Below, in pieces: positions 42,086 through 50,688 of a DNA stretch of 64,000 bases; the stretch's first letter is position 1; the number at the start of each line of letters is the position of its first letter. Under the pieces are notes generated by a model, which saw only the letters and a program-made list of their open reading frames with translations, made no database searches and was not told the origin of the DNA. The stretch comes from G963667145 sp963676515 [NCBI: Candidatus Cloacimonadota bacterium] (GTDB taxonomy: Bacteria > Cloacimonadota > Cloacimonadia > G963667145): NCBI GenBank assembly GCA_963676515.1, contig OY781061.1, positions 806,001 through 870,000 of the forward strand, in the 5' to 3' direction. A program made the position numbers and the translations under genes.

Positions 42086-42811
42086 ATGGAAACAAAAAAA
42101 AATATAGCTTTGCTTATAGATTGTGACAATGTGAGTGCTAAGTCTATAGATGGAGTGCTAGAAGAGCTTGCAAAGGAAGGCGTTACCAACATCCGTAGAG
42201 CGTATGGCAACTGGAAATCGTCACGGCTAAAAAGCTGGGAGGATCAGCTACATCGACAAGCTATTTTGCCGGTACAGCAGTTCGATTACACCAAAGGGAA
42301 AAACGCCACGGATGCGGCGATGATTATCGATGCGATGGATATCTTGTATTCCAAAAATGTGGACGGATTTGCTCTGATGACCAGCGATAGTGACTTTACG
42401 CCACTAGTGATGAGGCTTTTGTCGGATGGTTGCGTCGTTTATGGTTTTGGTGAGAAAAAGACGCCAGAGCCCTTTGTGAACGCTTGCTCACGGTTTATTT
42501 TTACTGAAAATCTGGAAGAGAGCGAAGAGGAAGAGACGAAGCAGGCGAGCAAGTCTAAGAGGTTCACCAAAGAGCAACTTAGGTCGGATACCAAGCTGGT
42601 GAAGTTGCTCCGCACGGGCGTGGAACAGATTTGCGATGACGACGGCTGGGCGAATTTGGCAACAGTGGGTCAGTACATTTCTAATAACTCATCTTTCTCG
42701 CCATTGAATTACGGCTATAAAAAGCTTAGCGATTTGGTGCGAGTTTCGGCACTTTTTGAGTTCAAAAAGGTTGACAGTAAAGGCTTGCATATCAAAGACA
42801 GTCGCGATTAA
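42086..42811 (+). CDS. NYN-domain (PIN-like) protein with C-terminal OST-HTH/LOTUS domain
   Basis: A 241-residue protein of the LabA/DUF88 type. The NYN nuclease-like domain shows its acidic residues in LLIDCDNVS (D12, D14), NATDAAMIIDAMD and TSDSDF. After an acidic, lysine-rich linker, residues 165-240 resemble a LOTUS RNA-binding domain, with YGYKKLSDLVRV. Family members are suspected RNases or RNA-binding regulators. AAGGAG lies 6 nt before the ATG. It appears to be a single gene with no partner. Confidence 0.87.
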   Translation: METKKNIALLIDCDNVSAKSIDGVLEELAKEGVTNIRRAYGNWKSSRLKSWEDQLHRQAILPVQQFDYTKGKNATDAAMIIDAMDILYSKNVDGFALMTSDSDFTPLVMRLLSDGCVVYGFGEKKTPEPFVNACSRFIFTENLEESEEEETKQASKSKRFTKEQLRSDTKLVKLLRTGVEQICDDDGWANLATVGQYISNNSSFSPLNYGYKKLSDLVRVSALFEFKKVDSKGLHIKDSRD

Positions 42812-42835
42812 TTTTCCCAAAAAAAGAAATCAATT

Positions 42836-42865
42836 TTTATTTAGTTGACAAGTCAACCAAATAAA
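42836..42865. promoter_or_regulatory. 30-bp inverted repeat, probable MarR operator
   Basis: Two 14-bp arms (42836-42849 and 42852-42865) around an AA centre match at 13 of 14 positions: TTTATTTAGTTGAC-AA-GTCAACCAAATAAA. A TTGACA (42845-42850) inside would serve as -35 box. It lies 16 nt before the marR start, the usual place for autoregulation by MarR proteins. Confidence 0.8.
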
Positions 42866-42881
42866 AAAGAGATGCCTGCCT

Positions 42882-43322
42882 ATGGAAAAAGAAAAAAGTT
42901 TAGGTAGATCTTTTGGGAAAGCTCATCGAGCACAGTCAAAATTTTTGGATGAATTGCTAAAGCCTTATGGTCTTTGGCATGGGCAGTTGTTTTTGCTCAA
43001 GCACATTTTGAGCGGAGGCATTAAGTGCCACAAGGAACTTTGCCGTAACCACCTGATAGATAAGGCTGCTGTGAGTAGAACAGTCAGTAAATTGATCGAC
43101 AGTGGCTATCTGCAAAAGCAACAAGACCCCGAAGATAAACGCAAAAGCGTTCTTTTGCTAACCGAAAAGTCTCAAAAATTTTCCCTTATTTTACAAGAGT
43201 TGTTGGACTCTTTTCAAAAGCAAGCTTTGCGAGATTTTACTGCTGAGGAACAAGATAGGTTCTTTGATTACCTAGAAAGGGTAGCCGAGAATCTTGCCAA
43301 GGGAGAGCAAAGTGCAAAATAA
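42882..43322 (+). CDS. MarR-family transcriptional regulator
   Basis: A 146-residue winged-helix dimeric regulator. The DNA-recognition part contains LCRNHLIDKAAVSRTVSKL and the wing QQDPEDKRKSVLLLTEKS, with DxRKR-like residues typical of MarR. It overlaps the first MATE pump gene by 11 nt, so regulator and pumps form one operon, most likely controlled through the palindrome at 42836-42865 and derepressed by a compound the pumps export. Confidence 0.93.
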   Translation: MEKEKSLGRSFGKAHRAQSKFLDELLKPYGLWHGQLFLLKHILSGGIKCHKELCRNHLIDKAAVSRTVSKLIDSGYLQKQQDPEDKRKSVLLLTEKSQKFSLILQELLDSFQKQALRDFTAEEQDRFFDYLERVAENLAKGEQSAK

Positions 43323-44676
43323 AAAAACAGCTCGCCTAGGAACTGCTCCTGAGTTTAGCTTGCTGATGAAAATGTCGATCCCTGCGATGATGGGGATGTT
43401 GGTGCAAGCGACTTATAACATCGTGGACAGTATTTTCGTGGGGCATCACTCTAGTTTGGCGTTGTCGGCTCTCAGCTTGTGTTTTCCTATCCAGATGATA
43501 GTGATGGTGGTGGGTGTTGGCATCGGGGTTGGCAGCTCTTCGCTGATTTCTCGCACATTAGGTAAGAGGGATAACGAGCGGGCTAACAATGTCGCTTTAC
43601 ACAGTTTTTCGCTGATAATCTTTTTTGGAGTTTTGACTACGATTCTGGGAGGTGTTGGTAGTCGCTTTATTTTGAGATTTTTCGTTTCCGACAGCCAACT
43701 TTTGGTGATGTCGGAGGAGTATCTGAGGATTGTTCTTTATGGCTCTTTTTTCGTTTACTTGCCGATGGTGCTTAATAATATTTTGCGTGCAGAGGGCAAC
43801 ACGATAGTTCCGATGCTGACGATGTTTGTGGGAGCTTTTCTCAATATCGGGCTCGACCCGCTTTTCATTTATGGTATCGGGTTTTTCCCTGCGATGGGCG
43901 TGAAGGGAGCTGCTCTGGCGACGGTGATTTCCAGAATTGTTAACTCTCTATTTATTTTGGGTGTTTTTTATTGGGGAAAGAATCAAATCTCGCTCAAATT
44001 GAAATTTTTCAAATTTGATTGGAGTATTTACAAAGGGATTTTTTCTGTGGGTTTCCCCGTGTGTTTGATGCAACTTTTAGGAAGCTTTGCGATGGCAGGA
44101 GCTAACAAAATTTTGAGCTATTACGGGACAGAGCCTTTGGCAGTCTTGGGTCTTTTTTACCGTTTGCAAGCTTTTATCTTGATGCCAGTGTATGGACTTG
44201 GTCAGGGACTTATGCCTATTATCGGATACAACTTTGGGCATAAAAAACCCGAAAGGATTGTTAATGTGGTAAAAATATCGTTTATCTTGGGGAGCGTTAT
44301 TTGCTTTTTGGGGTTTTTGCTGATGCGGTTTTTCCCTGAATATTTGTTGCAAATGTTTGGAGCAGGGGATAGAGTGATGCAGGTCGGCAAGATAGCTTTC
44401 GAATCTGCCAGTTATGGCACACCTTTTGTGGCAGTGCTGATGTTGGGAGGTATGGTTTTTCAGGCTTTGGGGATGGGAGCACCGTCTTTGATTTCCACTT
44501 TGATTCGTCAAGTGGTGGTGCTTTTCCCAATTATGTGGTTTTTGAGTAATAAATTTGGGCTAAATATGTTGTGGTTTTCTATACCTATCTCGACTTTTGT
44601 CGCTTTTGCTTTTATGGTTGGTTTGTTGTTTTTTATTTTACCAGGTAAGTTGCAGGCGATTACTGCCAAGAATTAG
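43312..44676 (+). CDS. MATE-family multidrug efflux pump, first of pair
   Basis: A 454-residue membrane protein with twelve hydrophobic segments and two MATE repeats. Conserved stretches are PAMMGMLVQATYNIVDSIFVG at the start, here with the VDS motif, and GQGLMPIIGYNFGHKKPER in the second half. I take GTG 43312 as start because AAGGGAG lies 6-7 nt upstream; an in-frame TTG six codons earlier is possible. MATE pumps use Na+ or H+ gradients. The next gene is a close paralog 8 nt downstream. Confidence 0.93.
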   Translation: MQNKKTARLGTAPEFSLLMKMSIPAMMGMLVQATYNIVDSIFVGHHSSLALSALSLCFPIQMIVMVVGVGIGVGSSSLISRTLGKRDNERANNVALHSFSLIIFFGVLTTILGGVGSRFILRFFVSDSQLLVMSEEYLRIVLYGSFFVYLPMVLNNILRAEGNTIVPMLTMFVGAFLNIGLDPLFIYGIGFFPAMGVKGAALATVISRIVNSLFILGVFYWGKNQISLKLKFFKFDWSIYKGIFSVGFPVCLMQLLGSFAMAGANKILSYYGTEPLAVLGLFYRLQAFILMPVYGLGQGLMPIIGYNFGHKKPERIVNVVKISFILGSVICFLGFLLMRFFPEYLLQMFGAGDRVMQVGKIAFESASYGTPFVAVLMLGGMVFQALGMGAPSLISTLIRQVVVLFPIMWFLSNKFGLNMLWFSIPISTFVAFAFMVGLLFFILPGKLQAITAKN

Positions 44677-44684
44677 AGGAAAAA

Positions 44685-46055
44685 ATGCAAAAAGAAAGAA
44701 CGAAAATGTTGGGGACAGCTCCAGAGATGAGGCTGCTTATTAAGCTGTCTGTGCCTGCGGTGATAGGTCTTTTCGTGCAAGCTTTGTATAATGTGGTGGA
44801 CAGTGTGTTTATCGCTCATTATTCCACAGAAGCCTTGTCCGCGTTGACACTTTGTTTTCCGGTGCAGTTGGTGATTATCTCGCTGGCTGTGGGGATAGAA
44901 GTAGGTGGGAACTCTTTGATTTCCCGTTTGTTAGGAGCAAATAGATTGCTAAGAGCTAACGAGGCAGCAGAGCATTTGCTAGGATTGATTTTTATTTTCG
45001 GGATACTTTCTGCTTTAGTGGGCTTTTTTTTTAGTAGAGATTTGATAGCCCTTTTTAGTAACGACCCGCGATTGTTGGATGTAGGGGCGTCTTATCTGAA
45101 GATTATTCTCTTGGGATCTGTTACTGTTTACATCCCGATGGTGTTATGTGGCATCTTGCGAGCGGAAGGTAATTCTATTATTCCGATGGTCACCATGGTT
45201 TTGGGTGGTGTCCTCAACATCGCTCTGGATCCTTGGTTCATTTTCGGAGGTTGGGGATTAGCACCGATGGGTGTGGAAGGTGCAGCTTGGGCTACGGTTT
45301 TGGCGAGGGTCGTCTCCAGTCTTTTTGTGATTTTTGTGCTCCTTTTTGGGAATAATCAGATAGCCGTGAAAAGATTTCATCTTGCTTTTGATTATCGGTT
45401 GATTTTTGAGATATTCAAAGTCGGCTTCCCGATAGCTATGGTGGAATTTTTGGGAAGTGTGATGATGGCAGTGGCGAACAAACTTGTTGGTGTTTTCGGT
45501 ATCAACGCTTTGGCAGCACTGGGAATATATTTTAGAATGCATCTTTTTATACTCTTGCCAGTGTTGGGTATAGGGCAAGGGCTTATGCCGATTGTGGGCT
45601 ACAATTTTGGTCACCAAAAGATGACGAGGGTAAAAAACACGATAAAGCACGGTTTGGTATTGGGAAGTTTGCTCTGTTTCTTGGGTTTTATTTTCTTCTT
45701 TTGTTTTCCCGAACTACTTTTATCTTTGTTTGGTGCAGAGGGAGAGCTACGAGAAATCGGGATATCTGTGTTGAAAATTGCAAGTTTGGGCTTTCCGCTG
45801 CTTGGAGTTAGTGTTATCGGCAGTATCTCTTTTCAAGGTTTTGGCGTTGGCTATCCTCCATTTATAGAGTCTTTGATCCGCCAGATAGTTGTCTTATTGC
45901 CAGCGATGTGGATTCTAGGAAAACTTTACGGATTGCCATGGTTGTGGTACTCCATACCCTTGTCCGAGTTGTTTTCATTTTTAATAATAGTAGCTTTTAT
46001 GGTCGTTTTGTTACCGAAACTAATGGCACAAAAAGAGCCCGTAAGTGATGTTTAG
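44685..46055 (+). CDS. MATE-family multidrug efflux pump, second of pair
   Basis: A 456-residue MATE protein clearly paralogous to its neighbour: both begin near LGTAPE, share VQAxYNxVDSxF and ALSALxLCFPxQ patterns and have the GQGLMPIxGYNFGH block. Divergence elsewhere is substantial, so the duplication is not recent. GAGG lies 7 nt before the ATG. Whether the two pumps act separately with different substrates or together is not known. Confidence 0.93.
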   Translation: MQKERTKMLGTAPEMRLLIKLSVPAVIGLFVQALYNVVDSVFIAHYSTEALSALTLCFPVQLVIISLAVGIEVGGNSLISRLLGANRLLRANEAAEHLLGLIFIFGILSALVGFFFSRDLIALFSNDPRLLDVGASYLKIILLGSVTVYIPMVLCGILRAEGNSIIPMVTMVLGGVLNIALDPWFIFGGWGLAPMGVEGAAWATVLARVVSSLFVIFVLLFGNNQIAVKRFHLAFDYRLIFEIFKVGFPIAMVEFLGSVMMAVANKLVGVFGINALAALGIYFRMHLFILLPVLGIGQGLMPIVGYNFGHQKMTRVKNTIKHGLVLGSLLCFLGFIFFFCFPELLLSLFGAEGELREIGISVLKIASLGFPLLGVSVIGSISFQGFGVGYPPFIESLIRQIVVLLPAMWILGKLYGLPWLWYSIPLSELFSFLIIVAFMVVLLPKLMAQKEPVSDV

Positions 46056-46143
46056 CAGAGCAGTTTTTGCTGAAATGTATTGACTAAAGAAGCTGCGTTA
46101 TTTTGACAAGGGCAATAAGATTGCGATTCAAGGAGAATTAGGA

Positions 46144-48180
46144 ATGAAAAAAGAGAAATATTTGGTTACTTCGGCTTTGCCTTACGCCAATGGTGATTTA
46201 CATGTAGGACACATTGCAGGTGCATATTTGCCGGGCGATGTTTTTGTTAAATTTTTGCGACTAAAAGGCGAAGAGGTTCTTTATTTCTGCGGTTCGGACG
46301 AACACGGAGCTCCTATTTCTATCAAGGCGGAAGCTGAGGGCAAGACGCCGAAGCAGATTGTGGACTATTATCACCAAAGGATGGAAGAAGATTTTGCGGG
46401 GCTAGGCATCGAGTTTGATAATTTCTCGGGAACTGCCAGAGAGCCACACCATAAAATCTCGCAAAAATTTTTCTTAAATCTTCTCGAAAAAGGGTATATC
46501 GCCACTCAGGAGTCGGAGCAATATTATTGTGCCAAGTGCCAGAGATTCTTGGCAGATCGCTATGTGGAAGGGGTTTGCCCGCACTGCGGAGCGGAAGGTG
46601 CTAGAGGCGATCAGTGTGATGCTTGTGGGAAATTGATGGACTCTGTGGGTTTATTGCAGCCAGCGTGCAAAATCTGTGGAGCGACACCAGAAATTCGCTC
46701 AACCAAGCATTGGATGTTTGATCTGCCTGCTTTTGTGCCGAGGCTACAAGAGTGGCTGGGAAGTCGTAAAGATTGGAAGGAGAATATCTTGCGGTTCATC
46801 TTGGGGCTTGTCGAAGAGGGACTCAAGAAAAGAGCGGTGACCAGAGACATAGACTGGGGAGTGCCAGTGCCGCTAGAGGGAGCAGAGGGTAAAGTGCTTT
46901 ATGTGTGGTTTGATGCACCCATCGGCTATATTTCCAGCTCAATAGAGTATTTTGCTAAGACCGACAATCCTGATGGTTGGAAAGATTTCTGGAAAAATCC
47001 TGATACCAAGCTGATTCATTTTATCGGAAAAGATAACAATATTTTTCATGCGATTTTTTGGCCAGCGATGTTGATGGGACAAGACGAAGGCTATATTTTG
47101 CCTCACGATATCCCAGCCAATGAGTTCTTGAACCTAGAGGGCAATAAACTTTCCACCAGCAAAAATTGGGCGATTTGGGTCAGAGACTTTTTGGCAGAGT
47201 TCGATGGTGAGCTTTTGCGATATTACATCGCACGGATAGCTCCAGAACACAAAGATGCAGACTTTGCGTGGAAAGATTTCCAAGCCAAAGTGAACGGTGA
47301 ACTGGCTAATATTTTGGGGAATTTGGCAAATAGGGTGTTTAGCTTTGCCCAGAAAAATTTTGCAGGTAAAATCTTGTGTCCAGCTCAGTTGGACGAAAAG
47401 GCAGAAGCTGTGTTGAAAGAAGCACAAGAGATTGCTCAGCAGATGGATAAGAATTATCTCCGCTATCAGTTGAGGCGGAACGCTGAACTGGGGATGAATA
47501 TTGCTCGTCTGGGGAATAAATACTTCGATGAGACCTCGCCGTGGAAAAGTGTGAAGAGCGACAAGAGCTTGGCAGAGCAATCTCTGTTTGTTTGTAGTGA
47601 ACTGTTGAGAATTTTTAGTATAGTTTTCACTCCTATTTTGCCCAGATCTTGTGGTAAATTACGCCAGATGATGAGTTTGAGTGGAGAATTTAGTTGGCAA
47701 GATTTGCATCAGAAGCGGGAAGAGTATGTTTTTGTGGGAGTGAAGCCTTTGTTTCCGAGGATAGACGATGAGAAGATACAGGCACAAATAGAAAAATTGC
47801 AGAACGCTAGCCAAGTCGTAAAGAATGAGAAGCCAGCCGTGCCCGAGTTTAAAAAGGCGACAACTTTTGATAATTTCTTGGCGATGGATTTGCGAGTCGG
47901 TAAGGTCTTGAGTTGTGAACCTGTGCCAAAATCGAAAAAATTATTGAAATTTGAAATAGACCTGGGAGCTGAAAAAAGGCAGATTTTGTCGGGAATTTCA
48001 GCACATTACGCTCCAAGTAAGCTTATCGGTAAATCTGTTGTCGTTTTGGCGAATTTGCCCACGAGAAAGATGATGGGCTATGAGTCACAGGGGATGATTT
48101 TGGCAGCTGAAGATGGTAATGGAGAATTGTCAGTTTTGCTTGCCGATAAGCTAATAGGCTCTGGCAGTACGATTAGTTAG
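46144..48180 (+). CDS. metG: Methionyl-tRNA synthetase with C-terminal tRNA-binding domain
   Basis: Charges tRNA-Met. The 678-residue sequence has the class I HIGH motif (HVGH in GDLHVGHIAG), a zinc knuckle region with four CxxC pairs (CAKC, CPHC, CDAC, CKIC), and the KMSKS-equivalent KLSTSKN near residue 338. C-terminally, residues 575-678 are an EMAPII/Trbp111-like OB domain (AMDLRVGKVLSCEP). The two-zinc, OB-containing form is common in diderm bacteria. AAGGAG lies 8 nt before the ATG. A strong terminator follows. Confidence 0.97.
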   Translation: MKKEKYLVTSALPYANGDLHVGHIAGAYLPGDVFVKFLRLKGEEVLYFCGSDEHGAPISIKAEAEGKTPKQIVDYYHQRMEEDFAGLGIEFDNFSGTAREPHHKISQKFFLNLLEKGYIATQESEQYYCAKCQRFLADRYVEGVCPHCGAEGARGDQCDACGKLMDSVGLLQPACKICGATPEIRSTKHWMFDLPAFVPRLQEWLGSRKDWKENILRFILGLVEEGLKKRAVTRDIDWGVPVPLEGAEGKVLYVWFDAPIGYISSSIEYFAKTDNPDGWKDFWKNPDTKLIHFIGKDNNIFHAIFWPAMLMGQDEGYILPHDIPANEFLNLEGNKLSTSKNWAIWVRDFLAEFDGELLRYYIARIAPEHKDADFAWKDFQAKVNGELANILGNLANRVFSFAQKNFAGKILCPAQLDEKAEAVLKEAQEIAQQMDKNYLRYQLRRNAELGMNIARLGNKYFDETSPWKSVKSDKSLAEQSLFVCSELLRIFSIVFTPILPRSCGKLRQMMSLSGEFSWQDLHQKREEYVFVGVKPLFPRIDDEKIQAQIEKLQNASQVVKNEKPAVPEFKKATTFDNFLAMDLRVGKVLSCEPVPKSKKLLKFEIDLGAEKRQILSGISAHYAPSKLIGKSVVVLANLPTRKMMGYESQGMILAAEDGNGELSVLLADKLIGSGSTIS

Positions 48181-48197
48181 AAAATAAGTTATAAAAT

Positions 48198-48235
48198 AAA
48201 AAACTTCCCGCCAAATATGGATGGGAAGTTTTTTT
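48198..48235. terminator. Bidirectional terminator between metG and groES
   Basis: AAAAACTTCCC pairs with GGGAAGTTTTT around a 13-nt loop, with a T7 run on the plus side and an A-run on the other. It stands between the convergent metG (ends 48180) and groES (ends 48251). Confidence 0.9.
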
Positions 48236-48250
48236 GTTAAACAGATTTTG

Positions 48251-48520
48251 TTATTCTATAACAGCCAAAATGTCGTCTTGGGACAAGATTATATACTCTT
48301 TTCCCTCAAGCTTCACTTCGGTGCCTCCGTACTTGGAGTAGAGAATCTCGTCTCCTATTTTCACCAGCTTTTGCAAATCGGTGTCGCTACCTACAGCTAC
48401 GATTTTGCCTGTTTGAGGTTTCTCTTTGGCGGAATCTGGCAAGATAATGGTTCCGACAGTTTTTTCTTTGACTTGGCTCATCTCTATGACAACTCTTTTG
48501 TCTAAGGGTTTAATTTTCAT
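48251..48520 (-). CDS. groES: Co-chaperonin GroES
   Basis: An 89-residue GroES heptamer subunit that caps GroEL. It has the start [13 protein letters not shown], the mobile loop [16 protein letters not shown] and the C-terminal [18 protein letters not shown] precedes the ATG by 6 nt. groEL is not adjacent: the convergent metG lies downstream on the other strand, so groES is monocistronic here, which is unusual. Confidence 0.95.
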   Translation of the reverse strand: MKIKPLDKRVVIEMSQVKEKTVGTIILPDSAKEKPQTGKIVAVGSDTDLQKLVKIGDEILYSKYGGTEVKLEGKEYIILSQDDILAVIE

Positions 48521-48573
48521 TTTGACACTCCTTAAAATTTTATTAGCAGTGCAACCCTGCGTTTGCTACTTTT

Positions 48574-48597
48574 TTAGTCAAGAAAAAATTTGACTAA
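48574..48597. promoter_or_regulatory. Perfect 8-bp inverted repeat between groES and the HtrA-like gene
   Basis: TTAGTCAA (48574-48581) and TTGACTAA (48590-48597) are exact inverted copies separated by 8 bases. Each arm carries a TTGACT that could be a -35 box for one of the two divergent genes, but no good -10 hexamers follow at normal spacing. It may be back-to-back promoters or an operator shared by groES and the envelope gene. Confidence 0.55.
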
Positions 48598-48649
48598 TTT
48601 TTACTTGCTTTTAAATGCGACAATATGAGAAATTTAGGTGGAGGTTTAG

Positions 48650-50002
48650 ATGAAAAAGTTGCTGACTGGTTTTGTTTTTTTATATGCTTTTAGTGTTAGT
48701 TTGTGGGGTGCTACCGATTGGCAAAGGGTGATAGGTAAGGTCTCGGGTTCTTTGGTAAATGTGGTAATGCAAGAAAGTGTAGACAAGGGCAAAAACGCAG
48801 AGGTTGTCAGCATGGGGTCGGGGGTTATTTTTCAAGAAGAGGTTGGGAGTTGTTATTTTGCTACTATCAATGTCAATTTAGAGGGCTTAGAGTACAAAAA
48901 ATGTTATGCTGTTTTGTCGTCGGGGCAACAGTTTTTGGCTAAATTTATAGGGAAAAACGAGAGCGTGAATCTGGCAGTGTATAAGATTAGTCCTAATCAA
49001 AATGTGGAGATAGTGTCGCAGAATAATGGTGAAGTTACTTTGGGTCAAGAGATTTGTGCGGTGTCAGCAGGCTTGCAACCAGAGGGCGGACTGCAGGTTT
49101 CTGTTTCCGCAGGGATTGTCTCGAAAACGGGAGTTTTCTTGCAAGAAGATGTGACTAGCTCGCATATTTTTGAGGTGGATGCGAATATTACCGCTGGTGG
49201 CATGGGTGGAGTTGCGATAGATAATTCTGGAAAGATGGTGGGTTTTGTGATAGATGGCACGAGTTTTGTCGAGGGTGGCAGATTGCAGCAACCTTTGGTT
49301 CTTTCCTCTCTATCTTTTGCTAATCTTACTTATGGGCTGATCTCTGGCGAGAGTTCTGGGGTAGATGACGATGATCTGGAACCTTTATTTCCTGTCGAAA
49401 AAGCTTTTCATGGTTTGGTTTTGAGAAATGTAAGCGAGCAAGATTTGCAAGGGTATAGTTTATCTTCCGCAGAGGGAGTAATAGTAGAAGCTATCAAGCC
49501 AGGTAGTGCTGGAGCTAAAGCTGGTTTCACTCCTGGAGATCTGATAATTGGGGCGGAAAGTTATAAGGTAAGTAATGTTTCTACTTTTAAGAAGATCGAA
49601 AAGAGGGTGAAAAATAAAGGACAAATGTCTGTTATCTTGTCAAAAAACGGTAAGAGAGAGATTATTGTGTTAAATTTAGAAGAAAAAAAGACAATTACTA
49701 GTGATTTGCCGGGGTTAGCGCTTCTTTCACAATCAACTTCTGATATTGTGGTGAAATCTCTAAGTGATGCCCAAAGAGGAGATTTGGATTTCGGAGTGGT
49801 GATCTTCTCTGTAATCGCAGGCTCTGCTTACGAGAAAGCGGGGCTTAATAAGGGTGATGTCATCCAAGAGATTCAAGATGTTTTGGTGGAAGGTAAAGAG
49901 CAGTTCGAGCGAGAGTTGGCTAAAGTCAAGGAAGGCGATCGGGTGCTTTTTTATGTGGTACATGCTGACGGCAGCTATGGATATGTAACTGTGGATATTT
50001 AG
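48650..50002 (+). CDS. HtrA/DegP-like PDZ protein lacking the catalytic triad
   Basis: A 450-residue exported protein. The signal peptide (1-20, ending LWGA) leads into a trypsin-like domain recognisable from MGSGVIF, GQEICAVSAG, SAGIVSKTG and DANITAGGMGGVAID. Aligned with HtrA, the triad is lost: His in TNxHV is Val75 (INVN), Asp in SDLAV is Asn107 (VNLAV), and Ser in GNSGG is Met185 (GGMGG). Two PDZ domains follow (about 265-350 and 365-450; SAGAKAGFTPGDLI and SAYEKAGLNKGDVI). It should therefore bind peptides without cutting them, perhaps as a periplasmic chaperone or sensor. GGAGG lies before the ATG. It diverges from groES and precedes ispD by 11 nt. Confidence 0.86.
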   Translation: MKKLLTGFVFLYAFSVSLWGATDWQRVIGKVSGSLVNVVMQESVDKGKNAEVVSMGSGVIFQEEVGSCYFATINVNLEGLEYKKCYAVLSSGQQFLAKFIGKNESVNLAVYKISPNQNVEIVSQNNGEVTLGQEICAVSAGLQPEGGLQVSVSAGIVSKTGVFLQEDVTSSHIFEVDANITAGGMGGVAIDNSGKMVGFVIDGTSFVEGGRLQQPLVLSSLSFANLTYGLISGESSGVDDDDLEPLFPVEKAFHGLVLRNVSEQDLQGYSLSSAEGVIVEAIKPGSAGAKAGFTPGDLIIGAESYKVSNVSTFKKIEKRVKNKGQMSVILSKNGKREIIVLNLEEKKTITSDLPGLALLSQSTSDIVVKSLSDAQRGDLDFGVVIFSVIAGSAYEKAGLNKGDVIQEIQDVLVEGKEQFERELAKVKEGDRVLFYVVHADGSYGYVTVDI

Positions 50003-50013
50003 ATCGAGTAGTT

Positions 50014-50688
50014 GTGCCAGAATTTGTAGCTATTATCACTGCTGCCGGCAAAGGAAGTCGGATGCACGCGAAGTGCAAAAAGCAGTTTCTTTTGCTTCAA
50101 GGTAAATCTATCTTGGAGCATACGATTGAAAATTTTTTATCTTTAGATGTGTTTACTTGTGTTGTGGTTGTGTTGCCAGCGGAAGAGTTTGCTACACAAA
50201 GCAAAATTTTAGCTTCGCTTTACCCATCTTTGGAGTTTGTTAAAGGTGGTAAACTAAGGCAAGACTCGATTTTTAACGCTCTGGATTTCATAAAAAGTAC
50301 CGATTATGTTTTTGTTCACGATGGAGTTCGTCCCTTTGTGAGTGAGGCAGTTATCCGAAAATTGCTCGATAAAGTGCAGACGCAAAAAGCTGTTATACCA
50401 GCTGTACCCACGACGAATAGTTTGAAGCAGGTTGCTTTTGATAAGGTGCAGATGAGTCTAGATCGGGCAAAAATTTTTGGGGCAACGACACCGCAAGCCT
50501 TTTCTTATAAGCTACTTAGGGACTCTTATCAGCAAGCAAGGAGTGAGGCGATAGAGTTTACGGATGACGCTAGCCTTTTGGAGTTTTTGGGGCATAGTGT
50601 GTACTGGATTGAGGATGTTCCTGCAAACATTAAGATTACCACTCCTTTTGATCTTTTAGTGGCTAAAGCTATCTTGCAGGGAATTTAG
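50014..50688 (+). CDS. ispD: 2-C-methyl-D-erythritol 4-phosphate cytidylyltransferase
   Basis: Third enzyme of the MEP isoprenoid pathway, joining MEP and CTP. The 224-residue sequence has AIITAAGKGSRM with the CTP-binding lysine and arginine, KKQFLLLQGKSILEHT, FVHDGVRPFVSE, and FTDDASLLE. GTG start at 50014 lies 11 nt after the HtrA-like stop. It overlaps the 3' end of the convergent xseA by 20 bp with no terminator between. ispF, often adjacent, is absent. Confidence 0.95.
   Translation: MPEFVAIITAAGKGSRMHAKCKKQFLLLQGKSILEHTIENFLSLDVFTCVVVVLPAEEFATQSKILASLYPSLEFVKGGKLRQDSIFNALDFIKSTDYVFVHDGVRPFVSEAVIRKLLDKVQTQKAVIPAVPTTNSLKQVAFDKVQMSLDRAKIFGATTPQAFSYKLLRDSYQQARSEAIEFTDDASLLEFLGHSVYWIEDVPANIKITTPFDLLVAKAILQGI

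Noticed and set aside
40222-42811. A multi-gene defence island (Abi_2, dehydrogenase, NYN-LOTUS)
   Set aside because: Only the Abi_2 gene has a clear defence link; the dehydrogenase is metabolic and flanking genes are core, so calling an island is not supported.
48543-48569. Possible CIRCE element (HrcA operator) upstream of groES
   Set aside because: Only the outer five pairs (TAGCA/TGCTA) match; the inner bases do not fit the TTAGCACTC-N9-GAGTGCTAA consensus.
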